Assembly (NCBI GenBank): GCA_947165795.1
Contig: CAMVBP010000026.1
Span: forward strand, 1 to 14,206
Source of the DNA: an uncultured Treponema sp.
GTDB lineage: Bacteria > Spirochaetota > Spirochaetia > Treponematales > Treponemataceae
Direction of reading: 5' to 3'
DNA: 14,206 bases
Position numbers and translations under genes: made by a program. Position 1 is the stretch's first letter, and every line of letters begins with the position of its first letter. This document shows, piece after piece, positions 6,804-13,591 of this stretch. The notes beneath the pieces are model-generated. The model was not told the DNA's origin. It saw nothing but the letters and a program-made list of their open reading frames with translations, and did not search any database.

Positions 6804-8225
6804 TTAATCTTTAGTATATACCACAAGGGTATCTACAGTTTTTTCACCAAAACTAAATCCAGAAGGCAGTGCTTCATTTTCACCTATGATAGCAATTGCA
6901 TTTCCTTTCATTTTCTCAAGGAAATCTGAAACAACAGCTTCCTGAGCGTTCTCATCCATCAAAGAAAGAATATCTCTTGCGAAAACTACATCTACCATTG
7001 GCAGCGCATTTGTGTTTTTACAGTCATGATATTCAAACATTATGCTGTCTTTTATTTCCTGACTAAAAGTATAATCTCCATTTGCTTTTTTTGTCAAATA
7101 TGGACCATACCAGTCAGTAGCAAGACTTGCAGGAACAGAAAGTAAAGAAGCATTAGAAACGTTCAATAAATCTATATCCTGAGCATAAATCCTAATTTTT
7201 GCATTAGGATATCTTTTCTTAAGGACACAAGCCAAAGAATATGTTTCCATACCTTTTCCGCATCCCGGATTCCAAACAATAATCTGCTTTGCAGAATTAT
7301 CAGGCAAAGCTTTTTCTACAACTTTTGCATATGATTCTGTCCACCATGCATCTGTACATGTAGACCAGAAAGGCTGAATAAATTTCTGAGCGTCGCTTTC
7401 TGTCTGAAGCTGAACTGTAGAACTGCCGGTTTCTTTTTTCCATTCATTATAGCGGCGTGTAATCCACTGTTCATTTACAGAAGATACATAGAATTTTGCA
7501 TAATTCTGTAAGCTTTCTTTAATGAACTTTAAATCTACTTCAGATTCGGAGGGTGCAGCAGAATTTGCTGCAGCTGTTTCCTGAGGAACAACTTTTCCAG
7601 CTAATTCTGCAGGAGTTTTAATTCTTGGTTCATCACCTGATGTAACTGCACCAGTATTCTGCTGTGTAACAGAAGGCTGAGCATAAGGCAACTGTCTGTT
7701 CTGATGAACTTCAAGAGATTCCTTTGAAGAGAAAATTCTTGTTATGTCCAGCAAAACGTAAAGTCTCTTATTTGCTTCTACGACACCATCGATATATTTA
7801 ATATTTATATCACCAAAAAGAGGATGTGGCGGCTGAATTGTGCTCTTCTGAACACCAACAACCTTGTCAATCTTATCTACAACAACACCAAAAATCTGGT
7901 CTTCAACTGTAAGAATGAGAAGATTAACGAGAGAGTTTTCTTTTCTTGGTTCTACAGGAATATTAAAGAAAAGTCTCAAATCCAGAATAGGAATAATTTC
8001 ACCACGAAGGTTATAAACACCTAAAACAAAAGGAAGTGCATTTGGAACATATGTAAATCTTCCGGCCTTTGCAATTTCCTTTACATGCATAATGTCTATA
8101 GAATAATCACGTCCTGCAAGCGAGAAGGTAACCATCTTAAAATCAATTACAGTGGCATTTTCGTTGTTTTCTTCTGTCATAGAAGCTACATCAGTAGCTA
8201 CCAAAACTTGATTTTCTGCTTCCAT
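6804..8225 (-). CDS. cheW: CheW coupling protein fused to a CheR-like domain
   Basis: From ATG 8225 it is 473 residues. A GTG at 8231 could add two residues, but it directly abuts AGAG, whereas ATG 8225 has AGAGG at 5 bases, so I prefer the ATG. Residues about 28-168 are a CheW (SH3-like) domain: MVTFSLAGRDYSIDIMHVKEI, GVYNLRGEIIPILDLR. A Pro/Ala/Gln-rich linker follows (about 169-228). Residues 230-473 resemble the CheR methyltransferase fold: WNPGCGKGMETYSLA (318-332, like CheR WSAGCSTGEEPYSLA), IYAQDIDLLNVSNA and VDVVFARDIL. CheR's catalytic region (T-x-FFR type) appears replaced by FWSTCTDAWWTESY, without the Arg, so methyltransferase activity is doubtful. Such CheW/CheR-like fusions are known as array scaffold proteins in Treponema. 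It bridges CheA and chemoreceptors at the membrane. The gene starts 8 bases after cheA. Confidence 0.93.
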   Translation of the reverse strand: MEAENQVLVATDVASMTEENNENATVIDFKMVTFSLAGRDYSIDIMHVKEIAKAGRFTYVPNALPFVLGVYNLRGEIIPILDLRLFFNIPVEPRKENSLVNLLILTVEDQIFGVVVDKIDKVVGVQKSTIQPPHPLFGDINIKYIDGVVEANKRLYVLLDITRIFSSKESLEVHQNRQLPYAQPSVTQQNTGAVTSGDEPRIKTPAELAGKVVPQETAAANSAAPSESEVDLKFIKESLQNYAKFYVSSVNEQWITRRYNEWKKETGSSTVQLQTESDAQKFIQPFWSTCTDAWWTESYAKVVEKALPDNSAKQIIVWNPGCGKGMETYSLACVLKKRYPNAKIRIYAQDIDLLNVSNASLLSVPASLATDWYGPYLTKKANGDYTFSQEIKDSIMFEYHDCKNTNALPMVDVVFARDILSLMDENAQEAVVSDFLEKMKGNAIAIIGENEALPSGFSFGEKTVDTLVVYTKD

Positions 8226-8233
8226 AAACACCT

Positions 8234-10699
8234 CTATCCATTCATAAGCTGCTGCTGCGCAAGCAATTCCTGCTTAACGCCTAATTCAAGCAGCTGACTA
8301 ACATCAATAATAAGAGAAACAGAACCGTCTCCAAGAATTGAAGCACCGGCAATTCCAGGTGAACTTGTGAACTGATCTTTTAACGGCTTAATTACAACGT
8401 CTTCCTCGCCAATTAAAGAATCAACCATTACACCTATCTTCTTTTCCTGAGTACCAACAATTACTATGTAACACTCGTCTGTCTGTACAGATTCCTGAAT
8501 ACCAAACAGCCTTGAAAGACGAAGAACGCTGATTACTTCATTACGAACATTCATAATTTCATAATTATCAATGTGATTTATTTCTTTAATGTTTATACAC
8601 TGACTTTCAATAACGTTTGCAATTGGAATTGAGTAAACTTCTTTTCCAACTCTAACGAGCAGACCCTGAATAATAGCAAGAGTTAATGGAATCTTAATTA
8701 CAAAAGAAGTTCCCTTTCCTTTTGAAGAATTAACAGTGATGTTACCTTTAAGGTTTGTAATCATTGTCTTAACAACATCAAGACCTACTCCACGACCGGA
8801 AATATTAGAAATCTTTTCTGCAGTAGAGAAGCCCGGCTGCATAATTAACTGATAAGCATCCTGATCAGAAACTACCTTGTCCGGATGGATAAGTCCTTTA
8901 TCAATAGCCTTCTTGCGAACTTTTTCAACATCAATTCCGGCACCATCATCTTTAATTTCAATAACGATCATGTTACCTTCGTTAGAAGCCTTCAAAAGAA
9001 CAGTTCCTGTTTCCGGTTTTCCAGCGGCCTTTCTTATATCTGGAGTTTCAATTCCATGGTCAACTGAGTTTCGTACACAGTGCATAATCGGATCGAGAAG
9101 ATCTTCTACTACCGATTTATCAAGTTCTGTATCCTCACCTTCTATTACAAGGTCAATTTTCTTATTAAGGTCTTTCTGCAAATCGCGGACAACGCGAGGG
9201 AATCGGCTGAAAATCTGATTGATAGGAACCATTCGGATCTTCATTACACCTTCCTGCAAATCGCTGGCAATTGAACCAAGGTTCTGAGTATTTGCCTTGA
9301 ACTTAACAGTCATTCCCTTAAGTTCTGATTCATATTCATCAAAAATTGAACCTAATGAACCATACTCGTCGTTTAACTGCTTTCTAAGTTCATTAACAGA
9401 AAGTCCGTCATTATTAAGATTTTCGAGATATGTAGGAATTCCATCAATTAATGAATGGAACTTCTCTTTAAATTCTGCTTCAAGAGTCTGGAACTTAGCA
9501 AGCTCCGAAGCTGTCTGAATAGATAACTGGTTGAATGAAGCCTTTGTAATAACAGCTTCTGATACAAGGTTCAAAAGGTTATCAATTCTTCGTGAATCTA
9601 CGCGCAAAATTGAGCCCTGCTGAACGTGAGCAGCTGTTCCCTCTTTCTTAGGTTCAGGCTTTTTAACTTCTTTATTTTCATCTGCAGCAGCTGCGGCAGG
9701 TTTAGATTCCGGTTTAAGTACGTTATCGTTCAAAATATCCTGCAGCAATGCATCCTGAGAAGAAGAACTTTGAGCAGGAGCCGGAGAAGGAGTTGCAGCC
9801 GGTGCAGGTGCGGCAGCTGGAGCTGCAGCTTTTACAGAAGGATCATTAGCAGTTCCGGAAGTAGCATCTTCAATTAAATGAGCATCTGTTATTAAAGTAA
9901 CGTCGCTTAAGAAAGATGCATCTTCGAGTGCAGAACCATCTGCCTCTGTAGCTATATAATAAAATACATTTTCGTAGAACTGATCTTCATAAAGGGCATC
10001 AAAATCAGGAACAGTCTTAAGTACGTTTCCGGAAGATTTTAATGCAGCAAATACCTGAATTCCACCAACTGTATTCATTGGATTACTTTCATCAAATTTA
10101 ACGGCAACACACCACAGTTTCTGATTTCCTTCGCATGCCTGCTTTAATTCAGCAAATTCGTCTTCCGAAAGATCCGGTAAAACAAGTCCGCTTCCAGCGG
10201 CTGGAGCAGATGGCGCAGCAGCAACAGGTGCAGCAACCGGTTGTGGTGCAGGTGCCTGAGGCTTAGGAGCTGCTTTTGGAGCAGCCGCCTTTTTACCATC
10301 TTTCTGAGGTATATAAGCATGAAGTTTATTTACTATCTCATCAATATTTTCTTCGTAAACAGAACCGTTTTGACGGGCTTCCATCATTGCTTTAATAACA
10401 TCAATAGAAGTCAGCAGGATGTCTACAACATCTTCATCAACCTTAATTCTATCAGAACGGATTTCATCAAGCACATCTTCTACAGTATGAGTAAAATGTG
10501 AAAGCTCCATCATTTCTACTGTTGCAGAACCGCCTTTTAATGTATGTGCGGCACGGAATATCTCATCAATCGCTTCGTGATTTGAAGGATCATTTTCAAT
10601 AACGAGAATATTACTCTCCAGCTGTTCTACCTGCTGTTCTGCTTCTGCGAAGAAGTCTTTCAACAGTTCTTCGTTATTCGGGTCAAGATAATCACTCAT
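8234..10699 (-). CDS. cheA: Chemotaxis histidine kinase CheA with extended dimerisation domain
   Basis: The 821-residue kinase autophosphorylates under chemoreceptor control and phosphorylates CheY. Domains in order: P1 (Hpt) about 5-110 with His52 in AHTLKGGSAT; a Pro/Ala-rich linker; a region at about 175-280 that is probably the CheY-binding P2; a second Pro/Ala/Ser linker; P3 about 364-490; P4 ATPase about 495-670 with Asn544 (CVRNSVDHG), DDGAGID (584-590) and GRGVGLDV; P5 CheW-like about 675-810. P3 spans about 125 residues between VDSRRIDNLLNLV and VMKIRMVPI, against roughly 65 in T. maritima CheA. Enlarged P3 is a reported Treponema feature. The start is fixed by an in-frame TAA four codons upstream. 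No Shine-Dalgarno sequence is visible, and a promoter lies so close that the mRNA should be leaderless. It is the first gene of the che operon. Confidence 0.97.
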   Translation of the reverse strand: MSDYLDPNNEELLKDFFAEAEQQVEQLESNILVIENDPSNHEAIDEIFRAAHTLKGGSATVEMMELSHFTHTVEDVLDEIRSDRIKVDEDVVDILLTSIDVIKAMMEARQNGSVYEENIDEIVNKLHAYIPQKDGKKAAAPKAAPKPQAPAPQPVAAPVAAAPSAPAAGSGLVLPDLSEDEFAELKQACEGNQKLWCVAVKFDESNPMNTVGGIQVFAALKSSGNVLKTVPDFDALYEDQFYENVFYYIATEADGSALEDASFLSDVTLITDAHLIEDATSGTANDPSVKAAAPAAAPAPAATPSPAPAQSSSSQDALLQDILNDNVLKPESKPAAAAADENKEVKKPEPKKEGTAAHVQQGSILRVDSRRIDNLLNLVSEAVITKASFNQLSIQTASELAKFQTLEAEFKEKFHSLIDGIPTYLENLNNDGLSVNELRKQLNDEYGSLGSIFDEYESELKGMTVKFKANTQNLGSIASDLQEGVMKIRMVPINQIFSRFPRVVRDLQKDLNKKIDLVIEGEDTELDKSVVEDLLDPIMHCVRNSVDHGIETPDIRKAAGKPETGTVLLKASNEGNMIVIEIKDDGAGIDVEKVRKKAIDKGLIHPDKVVSDQDAYQLIMQPGFSTAEKISNISGRGVGLDVVKTMITNLKGNITVNSSKGKGTSFVIKIPLTLAIIQGLLVRVGKEVYSIPIANVIESQCINIKEINHIDNYEIMNVRNEVISVLRLSRLFGIQESVQTDECYIVIVGTQEKKIGVMVDSLIGEEDVVIKPLKDQFTSSPGIAGASILGDGSVSLIIDVSQLLELGVKQELLAQQQLMNG

Positions 10700-10707
10700 A
10701 TAGAACC

Positions 10708-10735
10708 ATTATATACCAAAAATAGGAGAATTCAA
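10708..10735 (-). promoter_or_regulatory. Sigma-70-like promoter of the che operon (leaderless cheA)
   Basis: On the minus strand, TTGAAT (10735-10730), a 16-base spacer and TATAAT (10713-10708) form a good -35/-10 pair. The -10 ends 8 bases before the A of the cheA ATG (10699), so transcription should begin at or within a few bases of the start codon. No AGGAG-like sequence occurs in the 20 bases before the ATG. Confidence 0.75.
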
Positions 10736-10949
10736 GAGAAAAATTTCATTTTTTATTATGTAATAATTTTACATTTCTTAGAAATTCTGCTTTTTTATGC
10801 ATAAAAAATATTATCAAAGGCTTTTCCGGCGGGAATTTTCAGCGCAGAATAGACTGAATTTAATCATACCTTCTTTTTAAACTTCTTCTATAGAATACAA
10901 TGTTATATTCCGATAATAGAATGATAAGGTTTTAAACTGAGGTATTTTT
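10736..10949. promoter_or_regulatory. cheA / beta-barrel gene intergenic region with three palindromes
   Basis: No gene is seen here. Three dyads lie in tandem upstream of the cheA promoter: TTATTA-tg-TAATAA (10753-10766), ATTTCT-t-AGAAAT (10773-10785) and a gapless 18-base perfect palindrome TTTTTTATGCATAAAAAA (10791-10808). For the plus-strand gene, GATAAT (10912-10917) is a possible -10 without a clear -35, and TGAGG (10938-10942) is a good ribosome-binding site 7 bases before ATG 10950. The dyads sit 18-73 bases upstream of the cheA -35 and are candidates for regulator sites on either gene. Confidence 0.45.
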
Positions 10950-12161
10950 ATGAAGCATAAATTTCATATAGCATTAGCTTTTTTTATTTTATTAAATACA
11001 AGTGTCTTTTGTGAAAGTTATTTCAGCGGATATACAGGAGGAAAACTGAATTTTGGCAGCCAGGATTCAGAAGTATTTTCACCTCAGCTAAAACTCCAGG
11101 CTTTTTTTGCTGGCCAGCTTAATTTTACACCGAATCTCTGGTCGCACCTGGATTTTTCCCTTGATTCAGGAAACTTAATCAGCGAATCAATTTTTAGAGA
11201 AAGCGAATCAATTTTTATGATTGATGAAGTTTCCCTTATTGGAAGAGCTTCTCTTGCAAACTCTATGAATTACTTTAGCTTTTTCCTTGGAAAATATGAT
11301 CCTATTGGAACAGACATTTTTCTTCAAAGATATTTCAGTATTGAACCTATAGCTTCTAAAATTACGGAAAGTTATCTTGGTTTTGCAGGTTCAAACCTTT
11401 ACCCTCTTTCCGGAATTGGAATTGCAGATGTTATTAGACCGCAGAGTATGCCTGTTGCCGGCGGTTTATACATATATATGAATCATGAAGATGATGACTA
11501 CTATGTATTTAATACGGATTTAAGATTTGCAGGAAATCTTCAGTATTTTACATGGGATTTAGCAGGCGGTGTCGGCTTCCCTATTATAGATGATGATCAG
11601 AAAAAATACGAAGATCTTTTAATCGCCGTAGAAAAACTTTACTGGCATGCAGGAACTACCATTCTTCTTGGAAATAATTATACTAACGGGCTTTTCCTTC
11701 AGGGCGGCCTTTACAATGCAGGCTTAAAAAAGAAAGGAAATCTTGAAATTTCCGGTGATGACATTTATTTTATCTTTGAACCAAGATTCATTACACATAA
11801 TTTCCATACAAATATAAGCTTTTATTCAATTCCATCAAAAACTGTACGAACTCTTTTATTTGTAGACGGAAATCTTGGAGCAGATTTAAATATTTACAGC
11901 GAAGATATAAAAATCGGCAGAAAATTCTTTACAATCGGATGCCATTTTGCAGCCGCATTAATTGACTTTACCGTTATGGATTTTGAAAAGGTTAATTCAA
12001 TCAATACGGATTATCTTAGTGCAAATATTACTCCATACACTACCACAGATTTCCTTGGCGGCGAACTGCATTTTATGGCAAGTGTAAGGATTATGGAAAT
12101 TCTGCGCCGAAATCCAGGAAACATAGTTTCAATAGATTTAGGCTACAGAACAAAATTCTAG
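10950..12161 (+). CDS. Exported beta-barrel-type protein, probable outer membrane protein, family unknown
   Basis: I do not recognise the family of this 403-residue protein. It begins with a classical signal peptide: MKHKF, then a hydrophobic core (HIALAFFILLNTSVFC), with likely signal peptidase I cleavage near SVFC-ES. The Cys is preceded by Phe, so this is a poor lipobox even by loose spirochaete standards. The mature part is rich in Gly, aromatic and alternating hydrophobic residues, with many short strand-like segments (YFTWDLAGGVGFPI, GLFLQGGLYNAGL, VSIDLGYRTKF), and ends in Phe, typical of an outer-membrane beta barrel. It contains a short internal duplication, SESIFRE/SESIFMI, encoded by a 21-base-period repeat. 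It is a single gene, divergent from the che operon and convergent with dapL (10 bases between stops). Role unknown: porin, adhesin or structural barrel are all possible. Confidence 0.65.
   Translation: MKHKFHIALAFFILLNTSVFCESYFSGYTGGKLNFGSQDSEVFSPQLKLQAFFAGQLNFTPNLWSHLDFSLDSGNLISESIFRESESIFMIDEVSLIGRASLANSMNYFSFFLGKYDPIGTDIFLQRYFSIEPIASKITESYLGFAGSNLYPLSGIGIADVIRPQSMPVAGGLYIYMNHEDDDYYVFNTDLRFAGNLQYFTWDLAGGVGFPIIDDDQKKYEDLLIAVEKLYWHAGTTILLGNNYTNGLFLQGGLYNAGLKKKGNLEISGDDIYFIFEPRFITHNFHTNISFYSIPSKTVRTLLFVDGNLGADLNIYSEDIKIGRKFFTIGCHFAAALIDFTVMDFEKVNSINTDYLSANITPYTTTDFLGGELHFMASVRIMEILRRNPGNIVSIDLGYRTKF
11181..11217 (+). repeat. Short in-frame tandem duplication inside the beta-barrel gene
   Basis: AGCGAATCAATTTTTA occurs at 11181-11196 and again at 11202-11217, identical over 16 bases with a 21-base period, giving two SESIF heptads in a row. 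The period is a multiple of three, so gain or loss of a copy keeps the frame. Confidence 0.8.
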
Positions 12162-12171
12162 ATCTAAACAA

Positions 12172-13395
12172 TTAAAGAGAAAAATCAGCAAGTCTCTTGC
12201 AGGCTTCTTCTACATCCTCTTTGTGTCCGAATGCACTAATACGTATAAAACTTTCTCCGGCTGGACCGAATCCGCTTCCCGGAGTTGTAACTACGCGGCA
12301 CTTATCAAGAATTGAATCAAAAACGTCCCAGCTTTTTTTACCAGGGAATTTTACCCATATATATGGAGAATTTCCTGTAAAATATACCTGAACATCCATT
12401 TTCTTAAAGTTTTCACCGCGGAAAGTCTTTTCTATTAATGCAGCATTTTCAAGGTAATAATCTATAACGCTCTTCATTGCGGCAAGACCTTCAGGTTCAA
12501 GACAGGCAAGTCCACCAGCCTGAGCAACATTTGAAGCCCCGTTGAAAAGTGTTGTCATTACGCGGTTCCAGTCTTTATGAACACTTGATCCGTCTGCAAA
12601 TACAAGTTCTTTTGGAACAACTGACCATCCAAGACGCACACCTGTAAAGCCTGCCGGTTTTGAAAAAGAGTTGATTTCTATAGAACAGGTTTTGCTTCCT
12701 TCAATTTCAAAAATTGACTTTGGAAGAGAAGGATCACGAATGAACTCACGGTATGCAGCATCAAAAATAATTATGCATCCGTTTGCATTTGCAAAATCTA
12801 CAAGCTTCTTTAAATCTTCTTTTGTAGAAACTGCACCTGTAGGATTATTTGGCGAACAAAAATAAATGAGAGAATTTTTCTTGATCTTAGAAATATCCGG
12901 GAAGAAATTATTTTCCGGAGTACACGGCATATATGTAATTCCTTTGTAACCGCTTCCTGTATTTTTTCCGGCAGCGCCTGTAATAACTGAACCGTCAACA
13001 TAAACAGGATAAGAAGGATCCTGAACGGCAACCTTTACTTTCTTTCCGAACAAAGTCTGAATTCTTGCAATATCACATTTTGCACCATCAGAAATAAAAA
13101 CTTCATCGCCGGAAATAATTCCAGGATAAAAAACTTCTGCAATGCGTTCACGAAGTTTTGTTAAACCCTGTTCATCGCCATATCCTGAATAACCTTCTTT
13201 TGTAGCCAAGCCGAGAGAATAATCAGACATAGCTTTTGCAATATACTGAGGAAGTGGTTCTGTTGTATTACCAATTCCAAGACTTATAATTTTAGCATCG
13301 GGATGTGCAGAAAGATACTCACGGCGTCTTCTTGCTACTTCCGGAAACAAATAACCTGCTGTAAGATTTGAAAAACCTGTATTTCTTTTTATCAT
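12172..13395 (-). CDS. dapL: LL-diaminopimelate aminotransferase
   Basis: This PLP enzyme (class I/II fold) converts tetrahydrodipicolinate directly to LL-diaminopimelate using glutamate, the one-step branch of lysine and cell-wall precursor synthesis; it acts in the cytoplasm. The 407 residues match the usual length of about 410. Visible signatures: ISLGIGNTTEPLP near the N-terminus, SPNNPTG (181-187) with Asn184, FDAAYREF with Asp212 and Tyr215, the Schiff-base Lys246 in NSFSKPAGFTGVRLGW, FNGASNVAQAGG, which is characteristic of DapL, and Arg385 in ESFIRISAFGH for the substrate carboxylate. The start has AGAGGT about 7 bases upstream. It stands alone, with its own promoter, and converges with the beta-barrel gene. 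DapL is the expected route in many spirochaetes, and nothing suggests it is damaged. Confidence 0.95.
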   Translation of the reverse strand: MIKRNTGFSNLTAGYLFPEVARRRREYLSAHPDAKIISLGIGNTTEPLPQYIAKAMSDYSLGLATKEGYSGYGDEQGLTKLRERIAEVFYPGIISGDEVFISDGAKCDIARIQTLFGKKVKVAVQDPSYPVYVDGSVITGAAGKNTGSGYKGITYMPCTPENNFFPDISKIKKNSLIYFCSPNNPTGAVSTKEDLKKLVDFANANGCIIIFDAAYREFIRDPSLPKSIFEIEGSKTCSIEINSFSKPAGFTGVRLGWSVVPKELVFADGSSVHKDWNRVMTTLFNGASNVAQAGGLACLEPEGLAAMKSVIDYYLENAALIEKTFRGENFKKMDVQVYFTGNSPYIWVKFPGKKSWDVFDSILDKCRVVTTPGSGFGPAGESFIRISAFGHKEDVEEACKRLADFSL

Positions 13396-13424
13396 AATTC
13401 AACCTCTAAACATTAGTTTATGAG

Positions 13425-13453
13425 AATATATAATATTTTAAGCGGATTTTCAA
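13425..13453 (-). promoter_or_regulatory. dapL promoter framed by a 12-base direct repeat
   Basis: On minus, TTGAAA (13453-13448), exactly 17 bases, and TATATT (13430-13425) form a good sigma-70-like promoter, giving a leader of roughly 23 bases before ATG 13395. Two identical TTATGAGAATAT copies (13418-13429 and 13454-13465, 36 bases start to start) frame it. One overlaps the -10 and the other abuts the -35, a spacing that suggests a regulator site. Confidence 0.7.
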
Positions 13454-13482
13454 TTATGAGAATATGAGAAAAAAAACTTAAA

Positions 13483-13554
13483 CGCTGATGCAATTACCGC
13501 GGCTATTCGCTGTTGCAATTACCGCGGCTATTCGCTGATGTAATTACCGCGGCT
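13483..13554. repeat. GC-rich 25-base tandem repeat, about 2.9 copies
   Basis: Copies at 13483-13507 and 13508-13532 differ at one base; a third at 13533-13554 also has one substitution and then diverges. A degenerate relative of the core (CCGCGGC) follows at 13571-13577. Each unit begins CGCTG, has the core AATTACCGCGGCT and is about half G+C in an AT-rich setting, with the CCGCGG palindrome in each copy. A 12-base palindrome AAAATGCATTTT (13559-13570) follows. The repeat lies between the parE stop and the dapL promoter; no gene or clear terminator was found in this 196-base gap. Copies touch with no spacers, so it is not a CRISPR array. Confidence 0.9.
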
Positions 13555-13591
13555 GCACAAAATGCATTTTCCGCGGCAGCGGGCCTGCAAA

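Noticed and set aside
8226..8231. A GTG start for the cheW fusion
   Set aside because: It abuts AGAG with no spacer, while ATG 8225 has AGAGG at a normal distance; the difference is only two residues.
9626..9877. Plus-strand frame rich in Cys, Arg and Ser opposite the cheA linker
   Set aside because: It is the antisense reading of the Pro/Ala-rich linker codons of cheA; no ribosome-binding site and a biased, non-protein-like composition.
10998..11016. Lipoprotein signal at the start of the beta-barrel protein (SVFC)
   Set aside because: Phe just before the Cys does not fit even relaxed spirochaete lipoboxes; ordinary signal peptidase I cleavage is more likely.
12159..12171. Shared terminator between the beta-barrel gene and dapL
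   Set aside because: Only the 8-base palindrome TAGATCTA is present, with no stem-loop of useful length or U run.
13483..13554. CRISPR array
   Set aside because: The 25-base copies are contiguous with no spacers, and no cas genes are near.
13543..13557. A 16S rRNA gene fragment
   Set aside because: Identity stops after 14 bases on both sides; too short to call an rRNA remnant, so it is reported only as a resemblance.
13572..13587. Intrinsic terminator for parE (GCAG/CTGC hairpin)
   Set aside because: The stem is only 4 base pairs and is followed by GC-rich sequence, not a U run.
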